NCBI RefSeq assembly: GCF_900113575.1
Contig: NZ_FOPV01000002.1
Span: forward strand, 124,001 to 188,000
DNA length: 64,000 nucleotides
Source: Nitrosospira sp. Nsp14
Lineage (GTDB): Bacteria > Pseudomonadota > Gammaproteobacteria > Burkholderiales > Nitrosomonadaceae
Direction: 5' to 3'
Below, one piece after another: positions 1 through 6,943 of this stretch. The translations under genes and the position numbers were made by a program. How positions within the stretch are numbered: position 1 is the first letter of the stretch; every line of letters starts with the position of its first letter. The notes under the pieces are model-generated. The model had not been told where the DNA came from. It worked only from the letters and a program-made list of their open reading frames with translations, and did no database searches.

Positions 1-1
1 T

Positions 2-313
2 GTGGAGGGCTTTTACAGCGAAAGCCTGAATGATGCTACCCATAGACGATTCTCCGGACGCAAGGCGGCAATCGTTTACGTCGATTGTGACTTATATGAT
101 TCTACAATTCAGGTGCTCGATTTTGTCCAACCCTATCTCGTGGACGGTTCCATCATCTGCTTCGATGACTATTACAACTATAAGGGGGACCCGGAGCAGG
201 GTGAACAGAAGGCTCTTGCGGAATTTTTGCAAAAGCAAACGCGTGTCCGGGTCATTCCCTATATGGACTACGCTCCCCTGGGAAAATCATTTATTTGCAG
301 AGTAAATGAGTGA
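2..313 (+). CDS. TylF/MycF-like O-methyltransferase, C-terminal part (cut by window edge)
   Basis: The visible 103 residues are the C-terminal part of a SAM-dependent methyltransferase of the TylF/MycF (macrocin O-methyltransferase) family. The stretch VEGFYSESL is followed by YVDCDLYDST, a hydrophobic strand and the acidic motif FDDYYNY, which in this family carries metal and catalytic aspartates; it ends normally with TGA. The reading frame is open to the left edge, so the GTG at the first position is almost certainly internal. Family members methylate sugars in antibiotic and polysaccharide pathways. Here the next gene is an FkbH-like protein, so a role in modifying a surface glycan is a reasonable inference. 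Substrate unknown. Confidence 0.75.
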   Translation: MEGFYSESLNDATHRRFSGRKAAIVYVDCDLYDSTIQVLDFVQPYLVDGSIICFDDYYNYKGDPEQGEQKALAEFLQKQTRVRVIPYMDYAPLGKSFICRVNE

Positions 314-371
314 GCGAATGATTTCCGTTGTTAGCGATATGAAAAGGCACCCGATCCGGTAGTGGCGAGCC

Positions 372-2210
372 ATGTTCGAATTCGATAAATATGAGGAGCA
401 TCTGCATGTGGATCGCGGACTTGCGCCGGCATCCGCTTATGATCCTGTTGATGACATTGCAAAAATGTCCTTGCTCATGTGGGGGGAGCATTGCGTGGAG
501 TGCGCCGCTCCGAGTTGTTTCACCTCCTGCGATCTCTATCAAAGCAGGCCGGATAGCAGGTGCAGACGTCTGACTTATGGGATGTACCGCAACCAGAGTT
601 TTCCTTCCGCTCGCGGTTACGGAGCAGAGGTTGCTTTCAAGAAGTGGGGCAAAATCGAGGCGCGCGGTAACACCTTGATGTTGCCGGCGGGCGCGGCACT
701 CCTTATCGAACGCATGATCAGTTTTTCGGCGCCGCTTGCCAACGCCGCGGGTGCCTTGATGTACCGGCTGACACGCGACAGTCGTTGGTCATATCTGGAA
801 CAGGCGCTCCTCGAACGCTTCGGCCGCTGGTTACACCGCAGGAATTCGTCCTCGCGGCAGCAGCCTGAGGTCTTCTTGCTGGAAGTCTACAATCCTATGG
901 ATGTGCCGGTGCGCATACAACTGAACATGATTATTGCTTCCGGGATGAGCAAGACTCTGCATGCCTCTAGTCTGCCTCCGCCGTTCAGGTCATCGGTCAC
1001 CCTGCCGCCCGGATACTCGCGCCATGAATTCGGACGCGAGCATTTTTCAAAAATTACCGATTGTGGCCTGCCGTTCGATGTCAACATCGTCCCCGATGGC
1101 GAAGGAATGGCCCGCATCGTGTTTCTCACAGCCGATTTTGTCGTTCACCGCAAGGGTGCAAGGGGCGAGAGTTCCGGTCCGCCAAAGATAAAGTGCGTAG
1201 TGTGGGATCTCGACAATACGATGTGGAACGGCATATTGCTTGAGAACGAAGCGGTGGCTTTGCGGCCCAATGTGATCGAGCTGCTGCGTTTCTTTGACGA
1301 GCGCGGCGTCTTGCTGAGTATCGCCAGCAAGAACGATGAGCCGAGCGCATGGAGACGTCTGGAAGAGCTGGGTATCGCCAACTATTTCCTGTATCCCCAG
1401 ATCAACTGGATGCCGAAGAGCGAGAACATCAAGGTCATAGCGGAGCAACTCAATATCGGTCTGGATACCTTTGCGTTTATTGACGACAACCCGTTCGAGC
1501 TGGAAGAAGTGTCACGAGCGCTCAAGGGTGTTGCCTGCGTCAACGCGGCTGATATCGATCAGCTGTTCTCAAGCCCTCGCTATCAGGGCACGATGAGCGA
1601 CGAGGCCAAGAAACGCAGCAAGTTTTACCGCGAAGAGTTCGTGCGCAAGAAGAGCGCATCGCAGTTTGGTTCAGACTATCTAGGGTTTTTGGCCTCATGT
1701 GGAATCAAATTGAACGTTGATCTTTATGCCGATGATGATCTTGACCGTGTGTCTGAACTCGTCCAGCGCACCAACCAGTTGAATTTTTCCGGACGCAAGT
1801 ACCTCCGAAGCGAAATACTCCCCATACTGGTCGACAACGAAGTCAGCAAATACGTCCTGCGCTGTGCCGACAATTACGGTTCTTACGGCGCCGTGGGATT
1901 TTGTATCGTCCGTTTCGACAAGGACGAGATACGCGTTGAGGATTTCATGCTCTCTTGCCGGGTCCAAGGGAGATTTATTGAACAGGCTCTCTTCAATCAC
2001 CTTGTGAACGAGCTGGAAGGCGAAAAGCCGAAGAGCTTATGGGTCAACTTTCAGCCTACGGGTCGCAATATACCGGCTCAGCAAGTGCTGGAAAGCCTGA
2101 ATTTCGTCCCGTGCCCATCTGGCAAAGGCCTGCGTCTCGATCTCAGTCGCCATACGCTTGAGTGCAATTTCATCTCGGTACAGTCCTCGGCTGCGCAGCA
2201 GGAAAGGTAG
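372..2210 (+). CDS. FkbH-like HAD-IIIC family protein with N-terminal iron-sulfur-like motif
   Basis: A 612-residue protein with three parts. Residues about 270-400 form an HAD-IIIC domain with the nucleophile motif D279-L-D281-N-T283 (VVWDLDNT). Residues about 455-590 look like the GNAT-like domain that follows HAD in FkbH proteins (DNYGSYGAVGF, then FMLSCRVQGR). The N-terminal third is not typical: residues 41-53 read CVECAAPSCFTSC, spacing CX2CX4CX3C, the same as [4Fe-4S] ferredoxin subunits, with another cysteine at 64. Residues about 120-265 look like a beta-rich accessory domain. FkbH-type proteins load glyceryl or similar units onto carriers. With the TylF-like gene 58 bp upstream, a role in glycan or lipid assembly is plausible. 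An iron-sulfur cluster is only inferred. Confidence 0.8.
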   Translation: MFEFDKYEEHLHVDRGLAPASAYDPVDDIAKMSLLMWGEHCVECAAPSCFTSCDLYQSRPDSRCRRLTYGMYRNQSFPSARGYGAEVAFKKWGKIEARGNTLMLPAGAALLIERMISFSAPLANAAGALMYRLTRDSRWSYLEQALLERFGRWLHRRNSSSRQQPEVFLLEVYNPMDVPVRIQLNMIIASGMSKTLHASSLPPPFRSSVTLPPGYSRHEFGREHFSKITDCGLPFDVNIVPDGEGMARIVFLTADFVVHRKGARGESSGPPKIKCVVWDLDNTMWNGILLENEAVALRPNVIELLRFFDERGVLLSIASKNDEPSAWRRLEELGIANYFLYPQINWMPKSENIKVIAEQLNIGLDTFAFIDDNPFELEEVSRALKGVACVNAADIDQLFSSPRYQGTMSDEAKKRSKFYREEFVRKKSASQFGSDYLGFLASCGIKLNVDLYADDDLDRVSELVQRTNQLNFSGRKYLRSEILPILVDNEVSKYVLRCADNYGSYGAVGFCIVRFDKDEIRVEDFMLSCRVQGRFIEQALFNHLVNELEGEKPKSLWVNFQPTGRNIPAQQVLESLNFVPCPSGKGLRLDLSRHTLECNFISVQSSAAQQER

Positions 2211-2265
2211 AGATGGTAAAACCTCTCCATTGAATAGTGCATGCGCGCCACGCTGGAATCGAGCT

Positions 2266-4434
2266 TTATCTATCCGAAGTTGGCAAGTGTGGCGTATGGC
2301 TTGATCCGGCTGAGCCGTGCACATACCCGCCTTGCATTTTATCCCGCTGCGGTGCCCGCGTTACCCAGCGCCACAGCGAGCCTTGCACCATGATGACAGC
2401 TGCGACGAAAGCGCTGTAAACCAGGGCGTATCGAACAACCAGCTCGCCCGTTCCCGCCAGATTCGAACGGCTGCTGCTCAACAAGAATTGCAATGCAGAG
2501 AAAACGTGTCCGTACTTGACGATGATCTGTTCCAGACCGAAATGAAGTGCGAAATATGCCAAAGCGCCGGCTCCCAGTACCCACACGATTGCCTTGTCAG
2601 CGCGCGTGGACCCGGGGTTAAACGCCAGCGCGGCTTTTGCCCCGCCAAGCAGCATCAGCATGGCGGCTGAACCAATCAGCAAAAAAGAGCCGACGCCGCC
2701 ATTGTTGGCCATCAGCTCCACCAGGTTATCAGTCGATGCTTGCGACACCACGACATAGTACGAAACCGGCACAACCAAGAAGGCGCCAATCGCCCAGCCC
2801 AATAGTGCAGTCCTGGCACCTTGGAGCACACCGGTTGCGGCCATGATCGTGCCTGCAGTGGCCGCTACGCTCCAAGCGCCGAACAATGCCAGAAAACGCC
2901 CGAGCAGTTCCCACTTCCATGGCCAACCCAGGACGGGGGATCCGACAATATCGTGAATGCTTTCGGTTGGCACTGCGGATACTATCAGCAGCCATGCAAT
3001 TAAACCATGCAGCAACGCCAGCGGTGGGAAACTGAGCAAATACATTCCTCCCTTCGTCAGCCATCGTGCGATGAACACGGGGAAGCCGACCGACCAGTAC
3101 AAAAGCGCTACAAGCAATGCCAGCGATCTAAACGGATGCCCGTGGTACACCAGTTCGCGCACATTGTACGGGGTCAACTCTGACCGAGTAACGAGCCATG
3201 CAATTGCGACGCATATCGTCATTCCTATTGCTATGGAGCGGAGCGCGCGTTTTCCGCTTATCTCCGCAGGGGCCGCTACCGAATTGTCGAGCTGCGGCGC
3301 GGCCGTTTCTGCCTCCGGCTCGGATCGGGGTTGATGGCTTTGCAGGACGCCCAACACCCAGCCAACCAGCATCAATAGCAGCGGCTCTGTCACATCCGCG
3401 GTCCGGCCCAGCAATCCCATATGCATAAACTCGATCAAGCACGACCATATAACCAGTCCAACGATGGCCTTTCTGGCGTCCACCCCGTTTTTATGCGCAA
3501 GCCATAGCAGGGCGGAATAAATGAACAATGACCGCACCAATCCACGTGCACCAGTTTCCATCGATCCCTGAAGCATGGTGGCGAAAGGGATGATATTTAG
3601 CGCTCCGCCGGAGGCTGGTGAGAAAGGTGTGAGCTCAATCACAGTCCAGGCTACCAGCATCAGCCAGAACGCTGCCCGAAAAATTGTTTTGAAATGCCCG
3701 CGGTGGAACATCGATATGAACAGCAGGTAACCGGATACCGTGCCGATCAAAGCCGAAGCGTCCAGCGACAGATTCACGACAACCAGCTTCGCCGCAAGAA
3801 CTGATAATAGCGCGCCTGCCAGCCATAAAGCCGGTCGCCATCTCAACGCCATCAAGGCCGTCCCCGCCACAACCACGCCAGCTGCATGCATCAGGCTACG
3901 GGACAAGCTGAATCTAAACTCGAGCAGTGGCTTCAGCGCATCCTTGATTTTTTGCCAGTCCAGCGTCGGCGCCAGCGGCAACGACTCGGTGAGCAGCCAC
4001 AATATCAATATGGAGAGGGGTACAAGCTCCACCAAACGCAATGAGCGGGTTCCGCTGTCCACCCCTCTCGCAAGGAAACGCCCTGCCGCCATGCCTGATG
4101 CCATACCCACCATATTCCAGAGCACATCGGCGAGCGCCGCGGAGCGAGACGGCAGCCAGACTTGCGCCAGTTGGAGGGCGAGTGAATATAAGAACGCAAG
4201 CAAAAGCGTCGCAGCGACACGAGTCCCGTCGTGCTGCCTTCCCGAAGAGAACAAAATGGCGGCGATTCCCAGGGGAAAAAAGAGCGCAATATTCCCGAGC
4301 AGATCCCCGATCGAAGTAAAAACACTGAAATTGGTTAGAAACGCGTTTAGAGCGCCTTCCGGCGGGGCGGAAAAATTTCCAGGATACAGCGAACCGTAAG
4401 CGATCAGCAGCAGGATGACCGAGAGAATCCGCAT
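2266..4434 (-). CDS. Large VanZ-family membrane protein (two VanZ-like modules)
   Basis: A 722-residue, very hydrophobic protein with well over ten predicted membrane segments. The first ~120 residues are a clear VanZ-like domain: GSLYPGNF, GNIALFFPLG and the polar signature VWLPSRSAALADVLWN. Residues about 245-365 repeat the layout (IELTPFSP, NIIPFATM, then GLLGRTADVTE). The C-terminal half (about 395-715) is a further block of membrane helices without a motif I recognise. VanZ is known from teicoplanin resistance, but VanZ-like proteins are also common beside exosortase and polysaccharide genes. Same strand as, and 44 bp after, the beta-helix gene, so probably cotranscribed with it. Standard VanZ proteins are about 120-200 residues, so this is an expanded form. 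Confidence 0.75.
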   Translation of the reverse strand: MRILSVILLLIAYGSLYPGNFSAPPEGALNAFLTNFSVFTSIGDLLGNIALFFPLGIAAILFSSGRQHDGTRVAATLLLAFLYSLALQLAQVWLPSRSAALADVLWNMVGMASGMAAGRFLARGVDSGTRSLRLVELVPLSILILWLLTESLPLAPTLDWQKIKDALKPLLEFRFSLSRSLMHAAGVVVAGTALMALRWRPALWLAGALLSVLAAKLVVVNLSLDASALIGTVSGYLLFISMFHRGHFKTIFRAAFWLMLVAWTVIELTPFSPASGGALNIIPFATMLQGSMETGARGLVRSLFIYSALLWLAHKNGVDARKAIVGLVIWSCLIEFMHMGLLGRTADVTEPLLLMLVGWVLGVLQSHQPRSEPEAETAAPQLDNSVAAPAEISGKRALRSIAIGMTICVAIAWLVTRSELTPYNVRELVYHGHPFRSLALLVALLYWSVGFPVFIARWLTKGGMYLLSFPPLALLHGLIAWLLIVSAVPTESIHDIVGSPVLGWPWKWELLGRFLALFGAWSVAATAGTIMAATGVLQGARTALLGWAIGAFLVVPVSYYVVVSQASTDNLVELMANNGGVGSFLLIGSAAMLMLLGGAKAALAFNPGSTRADKAIVWVLGAGALAYFALHFGLEQIIVKYGHVFSALQFLLSSSRSNLAGTGELVVRYALVYSAFVAAVIMVQGSLWRWVTRAPQRDKMQGGYVHGSAGSSHTPHLPTSDR

Positions 4435-4478
4435 TTTTTAAAAGCTTCTGTTGAAGAGAACGTGGAAGGCAAGCCTCA

Positions 4479-5816
4479 TCATGGTTTATCGCGGACCGGT
4501 TTGATTTCCAGGGTGGGTCGCCAGCGTGGCTGGCTCTTGTCGAGGGCATAAGCGCCTAACCCAGCCGTTTCACGCATATCGCCATCAAAATCCAGCAATG
4601 CGTCGGGGAAGGCGCGAACGCGCGGCTCATCACCGCCACCCGCACGCGTCCTTGCGCGGAAACCTGGCAGCAAATTCAACTCGCCCAGTGGTGCTCGGGG
4701 TTTGATGAGGTAGTTGACCGCTTCCTCGTATTTGCCAACCAGGTTGCCCTCATACCCAAAGCCGGCGAGCGGCGCACGAGCAAAGACCTCATTGCCCTTT
4801 GCCCATTGCTGAAACGACGAATCGTCAACTCCCCGCAAGAGGGAAATTCCTGCCCCAGCCGCGACAATCGTATTGTAGAACACGGAAATGGAGCGCACCT
4901 TGTCATTATGTGGACGAATGCGGATTGCATCACCCGAATCGTTTACGAAGAGATTGTTATATAAGGCGATGTTTCCTTCGCCTTGGAATAAGGACTCGTG
5001 CTGGTTCTGGTAAAAGAAATTACCGTATACGAGATAGCGGTCATTCGAACCGTGGCCTGCAAGCGGCCAATGCCCAACCAGGACATTGGGCCTTGCCATC
5101 TCTTTGGATCCGCCGTTGGTTTTACTGAAGACATTGTGCCTGATGATTGTCGCACTGACCCCATCGGGCATTTCCGGCAACGACGGCCGCAGCTGCTGAT
5201 GTTTGATCTGCAAGTTGTAGCCAATCGTATCGACGATCAGGTTGTGCTCGATCACCCCGGCAACGAATGGCGCACGTCCGTCCGAGTTCCCAAGATAGAG
5301 ACCCGTTCCCGCTCCCGTAATCACGCTGTTGCGAATCACCCAGCCCCAGGCTGGACACTTGGTTGAAATAGCGACCGTCTGTTGATTGTTGCCGTGACCT
5401 CGTACGCGCAACCCATCAAGGGTGATATGGTGCGCCCAGTCCGCATGCCCCTCGCATTTCACGCCATCCACGCGCAGGTTTCGCCCTTCGAGGTCCACGT
5501 TGCGTATGGTGACGTAACTGGAATTGATGATGCTGACTGTATTATGACCGGGTCGCGCTAGAAAAATCGCGCGTGGCCCGGTTTCGGGCCCAAGAATCGT
5601 AACTGGCGCTTCCGCCGTACCGCGAAGGTATTGAACAGGCAGACCGTTCCTATATTCTCCTGGCATGAGCCTGACGGTGGCACCCGGCTCCAGTATTCTT
5701 AACCTGGCAAGGTAATTGTCTGGATTTACCGTGTAAACCGTTGCGGCAGAAATGGATGAGGCGCAAGCTGGGACAGTGACCAGCGCCAAAAAAAGAACAA
5801 GAGTTGATTTGATCAT
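4479..5816 (-). CDS. Secreted right-handed parallel beta-helix protein
   Basis: A 445-residue protein starting with a Sec signal peptide (MIKSTLVLFLALVTVPACAS...). The ATG at 5816 fits the signal peptide better than an in-frame GTG 30 bp upstream. The mature part opens with YTVNPDNYLARL and GATVRLMPGEY, then shows asparagine-rich, regularly spaced repeats (SIINSSYVTIRNVDLEGR, GVIEHNLIVDTIGYN, ALYNNLFVNDSGDAIRIR) typical of right-handed beta-helix polysaccharide-active proteins (pectate-lyase or alginate-epimerase fold). It is expected in the periplasm or outside the cell and may bind, cleave or epimerise a polymer. Next to the VanZ-like gene it fits an exopolysaccharide locus. Catalytic residues cannot be assigned from sequence alone. 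Confidence 0.75.
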   Translation of the reverse strand: MIKSTLVLFLALVTVPACASSISAATVYTVNPDNYLARLRILEPGATVRLMPGEYRNGLPVQYLRGTAEAPVTILGPETGPRAIFLARPGHNTVSIINSSYVTIRNVDLEGRNLRVDGVKCEGHADWAHHITLDGLRVRGHGNNQQTVAISTKCPAWGWVIRNSVITGAGTGLYLGNSDGRAPFVAGVIEHNLIVDTIGYNLQIKHQQLRPSLPEMPDGVSATIIRHNVFSKTNGGSKEMARPNVLVGHWPLAGHGSNDRYLVYGNFFYQNQHESLFQGEGNIALYNNLFVNDSGDAIRIRPHNDKVRSISVFYNTIVAAGAGISLLRGVDDSSFQQWAKGNEVFARAPLAGFGYEGNLVGKYEEAVNYLIKPRAPLGELNLLPGFRARTRAGGGDEPRVRAFPDALLDFDGDMRETAGLGAYALDKSQPRWRPTLEIKPVRDKP

Positions 5817-5922
5817 TTGTATGAGACCAACCGGGCCATCATCCACGAATTCACTCTGAACAATTTGTCTATAGCAATTCGATCATCCTCATCTTGCAAT
5901 TGCGCGGGGACGGTAATTCGGC

Positions 5923-5949
5923 TATAGTTAAATGCAACTTTGTTGCAAT
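5923..5949 (+). promoter_or_regulatory. Candidate Zur-like operator with -10 box in front of the Fur-family gene
   Basis: Positions 5933-5947 are a perfect inverted repeat, TGCAAC-TTT-GTTGCA, and the symmetry continues at the outer A5931/T5949. It lies between a -10-like TATAGT (5923-5928) and the ATG at 5960, where a Fur-family repressor would block its own transcription. A weak -35 (TTGCGC, 5900-5905) sits 17 bp before the -10. That it is a zinc-responsive Zur site is inferred from the linked zinc-type receptor. Confidence 0.5.
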
Positions 5950-5959
5950 ACTACCACTT

Positions 5960-6379
5960 ATGTTGGAACTGCATAAGCAAGCTGAAGAGATGATCCGCGC
6001 CCGTGGTGAGCGAGCGACGTCTGCCAGGGTCCATGTCCTAGCCACACTTCTGGCGGAGCAACGGGCGGTTGCGCACCACGAAATTGAAGAGCGTGTGCGC
6101 CGCAAACAGAAATTGGACCGTGTTACGCTTTATCGGGTGCTCGAATGGTTACAGGAGAAATGCCTCGTTCACAGGGTCGTGAGCGCCGATCGGATCTGGT
6201 TATTCCGCGCGAATCTGGATGCGCATCCACATCCTCATGCGCATTTCGAGTGTACGCGCTGCACGACCGTAATCTGCCTCGACGATATGAAAGCCGAGTA
6301 TGACCGCCAGCTCCCTCCCGGGTATCGCTCGCATGAAATTGAGCTGAGAGTGAAAGGACTATGTGCCGAGTGCACATGA
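5960..6379 (+). CDS. Fur-family metalloregulator, probably zinc-responsive (Zur-like)
   Basis: A 139-residue Fur-family repressor from the ATG at 5960. The N-terminal winged helix includes RATSARVHVLATLL and the recognition-helix region LDRVTLYRVLEWL. The C-terminal dimerisation domain has a histidine cluster (H89, H91, H93, H95) followed by C98-x2-C101, paired with C135-x2-C138, the structural zinc site of the family. I favour Zur rather than Fur because the next genes are a small membrane protein and a ZnuD-like receptor, and because a palindrome occupies its promoter. An in-frame TTG at 5894 would place that promoter inside the gene, so the ATG is preferred. An iron or peroxide sensor cannot be excluded. 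Confidence 0.8.
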   Translation: MLELHKQAEEMIRARGERATSARVHVLATLLAEQRAVAHHEIEERVRRKQKLDRVTLYRVLEWLQEKCLVHRVVSADRIWLFRANLDAHPHPHAHFECTRCTTVICLDDMKAEYDRQLPPGYRSHEIELRVKGLCAECT

Positions 6380-6434
6380 TTAATCCCATGCATAAATCCA
6401 AGAATTCTCCTGGTGTTGATGAAAGAACGCATCA

Positions 6435-6821
6435 ATGATTTTGCGCAAACTCGTTAAGGCGTTATTTTTTTTATTGCTACTGGTGTTAGCGCTGGTGCCG
6501 GTGCTTCAGGCGGCGCATGCGCTGACGCATATCGCGCCTGACGAGACTGGGGGCATTGCCCAGTCAAGCGATGGCCGGTTTGTCGGCATCGTTGCGTCCG
6601 AAGCCGAAGCCGAAGCCAGTGCAACTGTAGACGCGGACCTGGACAGCGACAGAATTTGCCTGGACTGTCTCGCTTTGGCGGCGTTTGGCTTACTTCTTCC
6701 AGCGCTGGCATTCTGTTTTTTTGACCAAGCCCGGCGACAGCTGCTATCGGATTTCCGCGCAGTATTTGTTCTCATCAGTTTTTCTTCTCCCTACCTCACC
6801 CGCGCACCCCCTCGGTCGTAA
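6435..6821 (+). CDS. Small membrane protein with CxxC, between regulator and zinc-type receptor (DUF2946-like)
   Basis: 128 residues. The N-terminus is a hydrophobic segment (about 5-30) resembling a signal anchor. It is followed by an acidic and alanine-rich stretch (SEAEAEASATVDADLDSD), a C-L-D-C motif, a second hydrophobic segment (about 80-100) and a basic tail. The layout resembles DUF2946-type small proteins found beside TonB receptors and copper or zinc genes, but similarity is only by layout. It lies 55 bp after the Fur-family gene and 122 bp before the receptor and is probably cotranscribed. Function unknown; a role in metal handling is inferred from position and the CxxC. Confidence 0.6.
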   Translation: MILRKLVKALFFLLLLVLALVPVLQAAHALTHIAPDETGGIAQSSDGRFVGIVASEAEAEASATVDADLDSDRICLDCLALAAFGLLLPALAFCFFDQARRQLLSDFRAVFVLISFSSPYLTRAPPRS

Positions 6822-6859
6822 CGCTCTCGATTTTCCAACGGCTGACCTGATCGAACGTC

Positions 6860-6894
6860 GTTAACTCCGGTTGATGTGATTCACACCGGTTAAC
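6860..6894. repeat. Imperfect inverted repeat upstream of the TonB receptor
   Basis: The arms GTTAA(ct)CCGG and CCGGTTAAC flank a perfect small palindrome TGTGA-T-TCACA (6875-6885). Together they can form a bulged hairpin of about 14 pairs. There is no T-tract, so it is not a classic terminator; it may be an operator or an mRNA structure in front of the receptor gene. Confidence 0.45.
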
Positions 6895-6943
6895 CGCGAT
6901 TGGGTCTCATACCTATCCTTGCCCGTGTAATGCGCGACACGAT

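Noticed and set aside
2211-2235. Short bulged stem after the FkbH-like gene as a terminator
   Set aside because: About seven pairs with a bulge and no T-tract.
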